Origin: Apus apus
Lineage: Eukaryota > Chordata > Aves > Apodiformes > Apodidae
Length of the DNA: 64,000 nt
Assembly: GCF_020740795.1 (NCBI RefSeq)
Contig: NC_067284.1
Coordinates: 97,393,440 to 97,457,439, forward strand
Direction of reading: 5' to 3'
Below are positions 37,618 through 49,600 of this stretch, piece after piece (within the stretch, counting starts at the first letter, position 1; every line of letters begins with the position of its first letter). The position numbers and the translations under genes are program-made. The notes beneath the pieces are model-generated. The model had not been told where the DNA came from. It searched no databases and saw only the letters and a program-made list of their open reading frames with translations.

Positions 37618-40079
37618 GTTTCCCTGGATGCTCATTCTACTGTTTCTCATTCTTTTTTTTTCAGTGAACTCTGCTTACATTTGAAATAAAAAGATTTTGT
37701 GGATTCATGCAGGAGTATTCAGCATATATATCTGTATTTTCTCAAGAAAGGGCAGTAACAATGAGCAACTGAAAAACCTAAAAGGAGTTTTCAGCAAGTC
37801 ACATTAAAATTCTGACACAGTGTTCCTTTTGTGCTTCAACTGACAGTAGTATGACCTTTCTGTCTGGCAGTGATTGGAAGTAGTTGAGACCTATTGGTAG
37901 GGCTTACTGATTATACTCAAACATCATCACCCTGAGCCCTGGCCAGCTGAAATAATGGTTTCAACTAAAATTATCTCTGTGCACCTAGTTAGGTATCTTT
38001 CCACTGAAAGTGTTTTGTTAAACAGAAAGCAGCTAGTCAATCAGGGGTTGCTAGTGGTCAAAGAAAAAGAGAATCATAATATATCAATGGGGAAAGCATA
38101 AATGCCTCAGAGAAAGCAACTGCTGCCCCCAGAGAAGGCTGGCAGTGCTGCCGAGTTCTCCCCCTGTGACTATACATGGCCAAGGAAGCTGAAAGCTTCT
38201 CCTTCCGGCACTACCTTGGGTACCTATGGTTTGTTTTCCTTAGATTTTTTTCTAATATGTGAACCCATCACATTTCTTTCCTCTGAAAATTCTTCTCTTT
38301 CTTCATGGATTAGGGCTTCTGCTGTTGCAAATTCAAAGCACCTTCCCTCATTTAATCAATGTATTAAAAAATTTTGACAGAATTCACCTCCTCTTTTCAA
38401 GAGGTAAAAGACCGTTCCTTTCTTTAGCATTGAACTCACACTGGCCATTCATTTGACAGCTCACCGTCTGTATACTTCTGTCCCCTAGCAGTCAGAACTG
38501 GCAGTGTGGCATAGTTGCCAGAATAATGAATGATGATGAGGGTTTTTATCAATCAGGGTACCTCAAATTTTAATGATTTTATTTTCAGGCAAAGATACTT
38601 CTCAACAGAGAAGAATGAAAGAACCAATAGGGTTACCAAGAATACTTGCAATACTCAAAAATAAAATGAACAGAAATGAAATTATTTTAATGTTTGCAGT
38701 GATTAATTAAGTTTTATGATGTATCAACCCAATTTAGATTTTTTGGTGGAAAAGGTTCCATTTTGATCCTGACATCTCAGGATTTGATGCACTGTACCTG
38801 TATTAGACAAATTCTGTTCCGCAAACTTGCAATTCTGTATTTTTCATGCAAGAATAAATAGTAGAAAGAGAATATGAAACTGATCTGAGAGAGTGTCCTC
38901 CTTAGCAAGTCACTTGATTAATTTAAAACTTTACTTGCCACAACTTGCCCAGGTAACACTTCTGGTACTTCAGCTTCTTTGATCTTCCACTGCAGACAGT
39001 TGCCCATAACAGCTGTTTGGTTTTGAGGAAAACAAGAGAATTCTTGTCTCAAATATTCTGCCCAGAGAGAAACTGTCATGCTGCTTCTCATTGCTGTTGA
39101 CTTCCTCACAAAGCATTAAAGTTCGTATTTCTTACACTTGATTATATGGAAGATTTACTTATCTGTACAAGTATGCATGTCTGAACTTAGCTGCTTTTCA
39201 ACTAGATTAAAGTCAGTATTTCTTATCAAGTTGCATCTTGTTCACCGATGTCTGAAAATAAGTTCTTTTTCATTCAGGTGCTTAGCTAAGCAGTTGGATA
39301 TGTCATTTTAAGTACCAGCTTTGAAAGCCATCAGTCTTCCATTGACCTGAAGAGTATCTTTACTCAGCATTTTTTAAAAGCTGTTTAGTGCCAAAAGTCC
39401 CAAGCAGAAGGAAAAAAAAGGTTAAATGAAGATTAAATTTATACCAGATCCATATTTTAAGATTTGTATATTCCTAAATTTCCTGGATTCCAGCTATTAA
39501 TTGTGAAAAATAGATGTAACTGATTCCGGTTTTTTGAATAATGGGCAAAACACAGCCTCACACAATGCTTCAGAGAACAGAGATTTGGAATTCACAGCAG
39601 AATGTTCATGGACATCCATTATCTGCAACACACTTAGGACAAAAATAGTTAAAATCACGTTCTATACAATGTATTGCATAAATTAAAAATCACATATTTT
39701 ATTGACTCCCATACTTTCTCCATTAATTCTGTGTCATTTAATATCTTGGCTATTTTCTTTTTAAAGGGTGTTATTATTGCTATTTGTTATATTTAGCAAC
39801 AGTACCTACAGATTCCAACAGGGAAATAGCACTGCATTGTATTAAAAATGTTCAAACAATTAGCTAAAAGCCTGTTTGTGTTCCAGGGAACTCGTATTTT
39901 AGAACGGGGTGTGGAAAGGAAAAGAATTGGCAAAGGAAATCTGAAGTACACTCATTAAAATATTAATACCTACAGTTACACTGTCAGGCCCAGCTAGTTC
40001 CTCAAACTAGCCAAGGAACAATGGTGAATACTTACCAATGCTCATGTCCTAAATTAAGTTACTTATGAAATGATGCTCA

Positions 40080-40528
40080 TTAAAAGCCTCTTGACACATT
40101 TCTTCCTTATTGAAAATTCCCACTGAATACAAGTGCTTTTGAATGTTTAAGGAAGGTCTTCAACACAGAACATCATTAGAGGAAAGAGGAAGGATTTTCA
40201 TCTCTCTATCTCTGGACATTTTGGGGTTCAAAAAGTTGCAGAGAAGGAGGAGATTTGTTATTGTTCTGAGTCAATTTGCACTGGCTGAGGAAATGACGAG
40301 AAGGAAACTATTCCCCCGTCTCGGGAACCATGTGGTGTTCCAAGATAAGGCGAGCACTTGCTAATTCAAGTCCACAAGCAGGAAACATGATACGTCCATT
40401 TCCTTTCAGGCAAACAACACAGTTCCCTGGCAGCACAAAAAACATTGCTTCTATTGCTAAATCTCAAACGTTCAGAAACCCGTTGCTCCTCTGTGGACAT
40501 ACCATTCTACATTTGTTATTTGGATGTT
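40080..40528 (+). promoter_or_regulatory. MYCT1: MYCT1 promoter/5' leader (inferred)
   Basis: This is the segment directly upstream of the MYCT1 start codon. It has an exact AP-1 site, TGAGTCA, at 40267-40273, and a cluster of GGAA/TTCC cores (about 40102, 40151, 40180-40190, 40288, 40300, 40380, 40400), the core recognised by ETS factors that drive endothelial genes. No CpG island or clear TATA box is present, unlike SYNE1. The transcription start is unknown. If it lies before 40330, the leader contains an out-of-frame ATG at 40330 whose ORF (68 codons) overlaps the MYCT1 start and ends at 40536. GGAA cores are common by chance, so the regulatory reading is weak. Confidence 0.4.
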
Positions 40529-40580
40529 ATGGATAGAAACAGCACTTACTCTCCAATCACATGGCCACCAAAGTTTTGGG
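40529..40580 (+). CDS. MYCT1: MYCT1 coding exon 1 (17 codons plus one base)
   Basis: The ATG at 40529 has G at -3 and G at +4. The exon reads MDRNSTYSPITWPPKFW and ends with the first base of a Glu codon at a consensus donor TGGG|GTAAGG (GT at 40581-40582). As I remember it, the short mammalian MYCT1 N-terminus is MANNTTSLGSPWPENFWE. The N-x-T sequon, the WP pair, the FWE end and the length (18 residues with the split Glu) all agree. The phase-1 donor fits the phase-1 acceptor at 61894 exactly, restoring GAG. The N-terminus is predicted to lie outside the membrane, with an N-glycosylation site at Asn4 (N-S-T). The frame is open for 46 codons upstream to a stop at 40388 but has no earlier ATG, so this is the only AUG start. 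Confidence 0.87.
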
Positions 40581-41549
40581 GTAAGGACTTTTTTTCTTTT
40601 GCTAGAATATTGTTAAAGTAGATGCTGAGATTTGCTGGTGTTTGCCTTAAAAAATCCATCTACATTCTTTCAAGCCTCATGTGTGAAACAAAAAGTAATT
40701 AATAGATTTTCTATGTCTTGCAGTGTAAAAGATTGTTTTCCAAATGTTTCTTTGGCAAAGTTTTATCATGTTTTAAACTAATCAAGACAGCAGGAACTGC
40801 CAGGGCAGAATTGATCGTTTGACAAAGTTCATTACTGAACTCACTTGAAAAGGGGTCTATTGACTTCATTATGTTTCAGATCAGGCAGACATTCTCAACT
40901 GTTTAATGAATGTACCTATGCAGCCAACATGATCTGCTTCATCTTCTGATGAAAAAGAGATAGTGAAAACTAAAGGTGTTGCAACCTTTGGAATAAACTC
41001 TTACTCCTCCAGAATGAAAAATTATTTGTAATTTGTTGTGGTGTCTGACAATCAGATTTTCCTTACTTTTTTGCAATGTACATTTTTATTATCTTTTAAG
41101 ACAGTTTTTTCTTCACCCAAAACCAGGAATGGTTCATTACCTGAAACATAAGTAATGTGAGGAGAAGTACGTGTTACACTGAAATTCATTCAATGTGATT
41201 AGATTCAGTGACTTTATCCTGAAGAGTTCTGTGCAGCAGCTGTGGAGAACCTTCCCTCCAAAAAGCTCCATTGCTTTTGTTGTGTTTAGCATTAACATTT
41301 ACTAGCATTTAGTACTAGAGTGGATAATATGATCTGGTTTTGTCTATTTTATTATTGCTATTGAGCAATGACCCCTCCAAGAATCTGTGTACTATCTAAA
41401 ACTCAAAAATACTATGCATTAGCAAAATGGGACTGTTGTTGCATAACAGTGCCCTGGGAAAAGAGTGACAAATAATTATACAAGAAGATTTAAAGAAGTT
41501 TCTTCATTTCCTTAGCATAAGAAATAAGAGGCTGTTGAATGCCATCCAC

Positions 41550-41650
41550 ATTTCCTGCAGTGACACACATATTTTCCTATGGGGAGACCATGAGCAATTC
41601 ACTTCATTTTTGTGCCTTGGGCTAAGAAGTAGTATAATGATGCAGTCTGT
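41550..41650 (+). repeat. MIR-like SINE relic
   Basis: 'gaccatgagcaattcacttcatttttgtgcc' followed by 'tagtataatgatg' resembles the MIR core ('GACCTTGGGCAAGTCACTTAACCTCTCTGTGCC ... AAAATGGGGATAATAA'). Identity is low and the call is by eye only. Confidence 0.35.
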
Positions 41651-43275
41651 CTTTGATTATAGATTAACTGAGGAAAAAATACTGTTATTACTGTTTCAGA
41701 GTCTCTTGTTGTCTGGTGGCTGTCTGCTGGACTCTGAAGAATAACTACAATTTTTGTAGATTGGAACTACACATAATTCTAAAATGGCTCTTGCAGAACA
41801 AAAATTGAAGTGCTTTCATCAACATGTACTTTAAGAATCCTTGTGTAAAATGTACTGCAGGAATAATTGCAGATTTGCTTTTATTCTGAGGTAAATTATT
41901 GTTTCACTCTCATGGAAACATACACAAGAAACAGCAAAGTTATATGAAACTCTAAGGATTCATTAACCATAATGCTCAGACTGTGGACAAGGTGTTTTCC
42001 ATCTTCATGAAGAGACAAAAAATGTACTTAAGTAGTAGATATTTAAATTCCACAGCATATCGCATGCAGCTGACCCTGCTTGTGCTGCTGTTACTTTGCC
42101 ATTCAATTTAAGGTGCTCCTTCAGATGCACCAAGGCGTGGTCCTTCAGTATTGGGAGCTGCATGTGACAGCAGAGAGCATGACAGGCATGAGCTCTCTTG
42201 TTCCTCTGACACTGCCCGCCCAGCTTGCCAGGGACTGATCTTGTGGCCAGTCTGATCACCTCCCACTTGCTCTGACAGCAGCTGAACCTCACAGGTTGGG
42301 TTGTTGCAAAGAGCTTGCATGGTCCTGAGAAGGGAAGTTGCTCTTAGGTTTTTTCCTATTTTTCTGATAGACTTCAGAAAAGTTAATAACATTTCCTCTT
42401 CTTTAGGTACATGGTATGTGGTAGACTTGGGAGGTACACTATATAGTCTGTCAGAAGACAATCAGTAACACAAGATGACTGTGAGAGCTTCACTTAAAAT
42501 GATATAAGTGTATTTTCTGATGTCTTTTGGCTTACATGGCCTAGGGTAGAAATAAAACTGCACAAAATTGTTATAATTAAAATGGAGTTCTTCATTAAAT
42601 GATAATGCAGTATTTGAAATCGATTTTTCAGTATATGGTTACAGTGTGTTTCACTGCTTTTTTAAGCCACCCACCATGTAGTGCTGTGAGTATGAATACA
42701 CGACCAAAATGCAGAACCTTTTTGATTTGTGTGTGACTTCTCAGCAGCTTCCATAGTTGAGGACAAAGTGTAAAAATTAGAAGGCATGTAAAGGTTTGCT
42801 GAGAGGGACTAACTCTGGGGGAAAAAATAAATGCTGTAAAATTTTTTAGAGCAACTATTCGTCATGAAATTTAACCTCTTACAATTTTATAAACAATCTA
42901 TTGTCTAACAGCTGGTTCTGTGCTCTGGAAAATATATAGGCATCCTGTTTTTTAAAGCTGTCCAGTTTCCAATCATAACTTCACACAATGACATCTTAAA
43001 AGTGACTCTAAGAATTTTAAAACAATGAACAAGCAAAACTGTCCTCTGCTTATTTTTGTGTGAGCACATATAAATCTTTTTACAACTGCCCCAGGCTAAT
43101 GGAAGTGTGCATGATCAAAGCTGTGTAGGCAAAAACAAGGTATCCATACAACGTGATATAAGTCATCCTGTGTGAATTGCATAAGGAGTCTAAATCATCT
43201 CTTTATTCATGCAAAGCCTGTAAAAAATAATAGTAATAAAAACTTCGCACACTTTTTTGCAGGCTCAGTATAGAG

Positions 43276-43350
43276 TCAGCGATGGCCTAGAGAGCTGGTA
43301 ACATGCTTAGCTGCAGACCTTGCAGGTCTTGGAATTCAGTCTTCATTTTG
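43276..43350 (+). repeat. tRNA-like SINE head (candidate)
   Basis: An A-box-like TGGCCTAGAGAG at 43283 and a B-box-like GGAATTCAGTC at 43331 lie at about tRNA spacing, with a G/C stem-like 'gcagacc...gcaggtc' between them. It does not fold as an intact tRNA by inspection. It may be the head of an old tRNA-derived SINE. Confidence 0.3.
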
Positions 43351-44344
43351 CAGTATTTTTGAAATGCTAAATTATACAGCCGAGTAAAACAGAAGAAGCA
43401 AAACAGTAGTTTTGCTGGCCTAAAAGCAATTATTCTGGGGAAAGAAAGAAAGAAAAAAAAAAAGGAATATTAACTTCCTCTTTTTGGTTAAGTTCATGAG
43501 TTTCTTGATAGAGCTTCTTGACCTATCAGCAAATATGCTCTGGGTTATGTGTCACAAGCTCAAAATTTGGATTCCAATTCTCACTTGGCTAGACCTGTTC
43601 CCTAGTACAGATGTTGTACAGTCCTTGTAGACATATGTGCCTGTTTCAGATCAGTTGTCTGAACTGCTGCAAGGATGCAGGTGCTCATCTCTTGCAGGTG
43701 CCAGCTTCTATGAAGCCATGTAACCTCCAATCACCTTACTTTGCAGTGGGGAATCCATAGTATGGTACTTTGGGAAAGGTAGGAAGAGAAGCCCTTAAAG
43801 TCAGCCTCTGATGAACTTCAGAACTGTTGATATCACATGGAACTGCAGACAGAGAACAAGGATTTATTTTTTTTTATTGGTAGATTCAAAGGGAGGTTGA
43901 GAAATTCAGTGTTTGGTACCCATCTATGAGCTACTAATCTCATTTTTTGCTGTTTTAATATAGCCTTTATTGAGTTCATTTTGATTTGTAAGTTAACAGT
44001 GGAAGCAAAGATATTTCCATTTTAACCTGGAGTGCATTTCTTGTAATTCCTAAAAGCATTTTCAGTTGTACACAATTAAATACAATAAATGGCTTCAAGA
44101 TAATCCTATTTCTCCAGTGCAGATACTAATATACTTTCTGATCAGCAAATTTAATTTAAATGCTACATTTGATCAATATGACAGCAGCAGAGAAAGTGTA
44201 AGCAGATATTAATCAACATAAACTTAGATCCCTAGATTATCCTTCAGTCTAGTTTTACCCAAAAATCTATTTTAAAAATATAGCTTTTGAATACAATACC
44301 TTGAAAATATAGCCAATATTACCTTGAAATTAGCCAGGCTATTT

Positions 44345-44528
44345 TTCAGTGATGTGTAGTGATAGGACAAGGGGCAATGGGTGCAAAAGGGAACATAGGA
44401 GGTTCCACGTAAATATCAGAAAAAACTTCTTTACTGTGAGAGTGACAGAGCACTGGAACAGGTTGCCCAGAGAGATTGTGGAGTCTCCTTTCCTGGAGAC
44501 ATTCAAAACCCACCTGGACACGTTCCAT
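44345..44528 (+). mobile_element. CR1 LINE 3'-region fragment
   Basis: The sequence runs from 'tgatgtgtagtgataggacaagg' through 'ggttccacgtaaatatcag' and 'agcactggaacaggttgcccag' to 'ccacctggacacgttcc'. This is the 3' untranslated/terminal part of a CR1 copy in plus orientation. The true CR1 tail (the ATTCTATG-type repeat) is missing: the copy is cut where the next, oppositely oriented CR1 begins. It is the same subfamily as the copy at 51182-51390. Confidence 0.85.
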
Positions 44529-44529
44529 C

Positions 44530-44815
44530 CTGGCCTTAAACACCTCCAGGGAGGGGGCTTCCACAACCTCCCTGGGCTACCTATTCCAGTGCTTTACTAC
44601 CCTCATGATGAATAATTTCTTCCTAATGTCTAACCTAAATCTACCCTCTTTCAGTTTAAAACCATTTCCCCTTGTCCTATAACTACCCTATCTGGTGAAG
44701 TTTTCCCCCATTTTTCCTTCCCCTAGGTTCCCTTTAGGTACTGGAAGACCACAATGAGGTCTCCCCAAAGCCTTCTCTTCTCCAGGCTGAACGGCCCCAA
44801 CTCTCTCAGCCTGTA
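44530..44815 (-). mobile_element. CR1 LINE 3'-region fragment, inverse orientation
   Basis: Minus-strand CR1. Read on the minus strand it goes from 'acaggctgagagagttggggccgttcagcctggagaag' through 'cattgtggtcttccagtacctaaaggg' and 'cttgtcctat'-complement segments to 'ccctccctggaggtgtttaaggccagg' at the left end. It abuts the plus-strand CR1 at 44345-44528 and lacks the terminal tail. This is a different subfamily from its neighbour, closer to that at 52705-53349. Confidence 0.85.
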
Positions 44816-46624
44816 ATAGTGGTCAAGGATTTTGTGTCAGTCTCTGGAACTGAAATACTATTTGTGAAGGGCAGCACTGACACAGTGACACAGCTGTCAA
44901 ACACAGGAAAGTCCAATGTAGACAGACATGGGACCTGTTTTCTGGGATCCTTTGCAGGTGGTAGTTGTGACGGAGTAGAAGCAACAGCAGCAAATCCAGC
45001 CCAGTTTTATGCAAGTGAGAAAAGCAGCATTTAGTTAGCTGTGTGGTGACCAGGTTAAGCCTGTTGGCTTCCAGGCTGGTGAATGTGCCACTGCATTTCC
45101 AGCATACCCACTGGGTGGTTTCTCCTCATTCCCTTTGCTTCCATCCACACACTTTGCACCCCCCTTGTCTAGCTTCAGCAGAGTCAAATAAATAGTGCAG
45201 GAGCTGCCTCAAATATCCTGCTGAAGAGGTGGACATACAAAGGCTATGATCTGGAGCCAGCCATGGAGCACTTACTTGACAACAGATGTGGCAGTGGTAA
45301 CTCGTGTCATAACATTCTCATCCTAATTTGATGGCTGGAAAAAAAAAAACAAAAAAACACTATAAACCAGAGATCTCCAGAGGAACTTAATCCTGGTACA
45401 CTGGGTATTGTCAATAACACAGTGAACTTCAGTAATCTGAAGATGTAATTCCTTTGCTGACAGGTAGAAGGGAGTAAAGGCTTTATGTAGAGGCATTAAA
45501 GATGCTATACACCACTGGAGGCTTTTTTCTTAATAGACACAAGCCTCAGGATTATAGTAGAACAAAGTAGGAGGAAGAGCCATAGATTCAGGTGAAGTAT
45601 AAACCTCAAGGATGTGTTTCCTGAATTGCTATTTTTCTCCTCCCCTCTCCTTCCATTTCCTTTTCTCTCTCTTCACAATTTCACCCTAGTGTGCATATTC
45701 TTCTTGGTATTTTAATTAGTGGTGCTCAGCCAAAGCAGAGCAATGTGATTGAAGACAGGCTGTTAACTGCATCAACTGGATTTTTTCTAGCAGTTGGTCC
45801 CTTTTTTGTCTCTTCTCTCTGTTTTGTAAAACCCTAGAGATTTTAAAAGCGCAGTACTTGGCAGTGTATCACGTCTTAAGGAATAGCAAAAGGAATAAAT
45901 GTCTTCAAGGGAGATATGATTTCTTTCTGCAGAGTCATTGAGTTAGATCACTGATGCCTGCAGAAGTTTGGAAATTGGATGTGAAGAAGTGAGTGCTTTC
46001 TTTTGAAAGTGCTCTGCTGGAGTCAGACAACTTTAGATTTTATAGGCACCTGTTGTTGGAAGCAGCCCTAATGGGAGAACGGAGACCGAGAAACAAGAAT
46101 GTTTTCTTTCAACAGCATGATACGGACCTGCTCTACTGTTTTAGGGAATAATTAATTTATGCACTTATCCAAAGTAGTAGGACAATGTCCTCTCCAGAAA
46201 ACAGGGACTAGAAATTACAATAGAGCCTTTAGTGTGCAGATATGTGCATTACCATGACCTAAAACACCACACTGTTTTTTTGATGACTACATAAGCAGTT
46301 CTCCATTCTTAGTACTGTAAGGAACAATAAATTAAATTTGTATTCCAGTGATAACTTAAGTTTGTACAATTTCTATTTCTTTAACCTCATTGTCTTTTTG
46401 CATTTAGTTAAAACAATATATAAACAACAGATAAAATTACCCAATAAGAATGAAAATGAAAAGCAAGCCAAATTCATCAATACATGGTGAGCAAGGAGGA
46501 AAGGAGCAGGATGATCCCAGCAAAATCAGAGGAAGGAATGACCCGTATTGATTTGGTGAAGTCAAACAAAAAAGAAAGAATGTATCAGAGAATATATTGA
46601 GGAATCTGTAGTGATACCTACCCT

Positions 46625-46649
46625 GTATATATATACATATATATATATA
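46625..46649 (+). repeat. (TA)n microsatellite
   Basis: A short TATATA run with one C interruption. It yields an Ile/Tyr-rich spurious frame on the minus strand. Confidence 0.9.
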
Positions 46650-49600
46650 AATGCAGTCTTCACACTGACTTCCTATCTGGCTACACTGACTATGTCTACA
46701 GCAACAACTTTGCTGTTCAGACTTCCTCAGGTACCTTATCATGCATTACCTTTATGAGTCTGTTTCCTTAACACTTGAATTTCAGAGCCTGGCTTCTGGC
46801 TCCTCAAGGATACACTCAGGACTTACCACTCAGGGCTTTACCTTGTGGTGTGTGGTAGTAAAGGACTCAAATAACTGAGCAGACTTCTGTCCCAGTTATG
46901 ATGGAGTTAAAATGAAAGTCAATTGTATGTAAACAAACCCTCCTTCCAGCTCCCCATCTATCTTTTCCAATGAAATAAATGGCTCATACTTTCAGGTTTG
47001 TTATTACAGATTTTCTAGAACCCTGCTTCTTCTTTATTGCTTACCTAACATTCCATCTTCTGACTAATATTTTATCCTTTACTTATTAAAGCTGGAGCCT
47101 TAAAAAAAAAAGCAAAAGTTGTACATCTCCAAAGCTATCTTTAAATAGTCATACCCTAAAGATCTCTAAAAAGAAAGAGCAGCTTGTCTTTCTTTTCCAT
47201 TTCCAGCCAAGTATATCTACTGATGGTAGAAAAAGCACTTGTTTTGAAGAACATATAATCCAAATGCCCCCACTGATTGATTTTAGTCTATGCCAGTGGC
47301 ATGTGAGTTTGGAAAATCCAATATTAAAGTAGTCTAATATGTAAAATAATAAAAAGGAAGGAGGGATGCATTTCCTGGCTTAATCAGAAAGCTCTCAGAA
47401 CCTACTACATGAAATGGCTAGGAAAACTGGTAGAAAATAAAGCCCTGGAGAATTTTCCAATTTCTTAGCTCAGAATATAATTATCCCATGGAGTAATTAG
47501 AGCTCTATCCCTCTAAAATATGTGCAAAACATTGTCTGCACTAGAAATGTATGGTTGTGTGAATCGTGTGACTGCACAATGTAAAGTATAGTGCAGAAAG
47601 AGGTAGAGTATGCTTACACACCTTTGTGACAGTCTGGTATGGACAGACCATGTCCTTGGAGCTGCAGGTTTCCCCGATTCTACCAATTAAAGCACCTGCA
47701 AGCACACCTGGATTAGTGTGTCTAGCTGTGCTGAGTAAAGGCAATGGTGACATGCAGCCTCCTCCCGCTTCCACCTACAATAAACCTGCCAACACCGCAA
47801 AAAAATAATTATCAACTTGAAGATATGTTCAGACCCCTGAGGTAGGGATCCTAACATGGAGTAAAATACACTAATTCTTCACAAATTCCCTGAGAAACTA
47901 GAATTATTTTCCTATGGTCAACTTAGAGTGGGCTGCATCTCCTTAAAGATGTTTATGGAAATAAGCACATTGAGAGGCAGATATTTTGTTGGGCTTCTAG
48001 AAGATAAGACAGATCTTTCCTCCACACTTCAGGTCTGTTTTTGAAAAATAGATAAAGCTTCCCTGTGATGTGTTGTAGGACAGTGAAGAGAAAGACAATG
48101 AGTAAAATGTGCCACAGAATCAGACAGAAAGCCAATTCGGGTTTGGCAAAGGCTTCCTGTAAAATGCACTGATTTTTTTCAAGTACATTTATCTGAGGAC
48201 CAGATGTACAACACAGATATAAAATATGATACAACACTATGAAAGACAATGAGATTCTTACGGTAATTTCACATCCTTTAAATGTTTCCCCTCCTGTTAT
48301 CAGTCTTAAATCTAGTGTACCTACAAGTTCTCCCTCCTGCTAGTCAGTGAAATGTTACAAGATGCCACAAAATTAATAGTGAAGCCGTATCTCCAGATTG
48401 CGTAAACAAATATTTAACTTGGATGAGTAACAGTTTTCATATTGATGAAGAATAACTGCAATTTATCTGCATGATGAATGTGCAGAAATCAGGACTGTGG
48501 AATCCTATACTATTCAGCAGAGTTTTTAGGACAGGAACCAGTTTTGGTTTTATCTGTATCACATGCCACTCAGTGGGACCTCAGGCAGACCTTGAGAACG
48601 GTACACCAACAAAAATAAATAAGAACAACTGGAAAACTCAGCTTCACCCATACAGGGATCAAAACAGTTTTGGGTTTTTTTCTTCCCACTGCTTGGAAGG
48701 GACTGTAGAGTTGTGCGTAGTTCCTGGCCCAACAGCATCAGTGTAACTTTTGTAGTGTGGCTTCTGAATCAACAGAAATTTCCCCTGACTAATGACAATC
48801 TTTTTACCTCCTTCAGATGAGATACTGATCCACATGAAAATCCTGTGGCAAAGACATGGAAAGTGTCACATAACTAAATAATTTCTCATTTGGTCAGAAG
48901 CTAATTTAAGTATTCCACAAAACTTTTATAATGACTGTGGTAGCTAGAGGACTGATGGGGCAAGGGAGACCCACATCCTTCCTCTGCCTAAACCTGTTAA
49001 GGTCTCTGCAAGCGAGGCATATTTTGTCCTATCTACCACACCAAGGTCACCAGAAGATCTTCCTCTTTCCAGCTCCCCTGACCACAGTATGAGTTTATTT
49101 TGGATGTGTCACAAGGCAGCACAAAGCAGCCTGGGCTAGTGACACAAAGAGGACACAACTTTCATATATGGAGTGTTAATACTGAGATAAGTGGAAACAA
49201 AGATATGGATTTAACTGAAGGAAGATAAAAGATAGCATGTGATGGTGATGCATTAGCAATGCTAGCAACTGTGTTTGAGCACCAGCTGTTCAGGGGCAAC
49301 AGGACAGCAGTGAATCTCATTCCTCTGGAACATTCAGGGTGCCTGGCTCCTACTCTGAAGTTCTCCAGAAATATGCTTATATCAAATGAGAAATAAGCCT
49401 GTGACTTGTGATGTAATTAAAGCACAGCTCATCTTCCCCCTCTCAGCTTCAGAATATACCAAGTCTCTCTTCCCTCTCAGCTGTGTTATAGAGGGCTTAT
49501 TTGTATGCTTCTTCTCAGTCGTATTTCTTATGCACGTGGGAGCACTGCTTGCTGGAGCAGGTGAGTCTGTGGGCATCACTGTCTTCCAGTATTGCTACAG

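Larger units (their letters stand above)
24900..40080. other. Intergenic region between SYNE1 promoter and MYCT1
   Basis: About 15 kb with no recognisable exon. Contents: a T/G tract at 25734-25860, a G10 run at 26685-26694, an old CR1 at 27388-27755, a hexamer tract at 28837-28879 inside a C-rich block of about 28790-30105, T/A runs at 30110-30225, a short (ATAAGA)n at 34051-34073 and an A17 run at 37601-37617. The remainder is unique A+T-rich DNA in which I see nothing. Confidence 0.7.

Noticed and set aside
42108..42461. 117-codon minus-strand frame.
   Set aside because: It begins with a non-ATG codon, shows no family resemblance, overlaps another frame of similar length and has no supporting splice or promoter signals.
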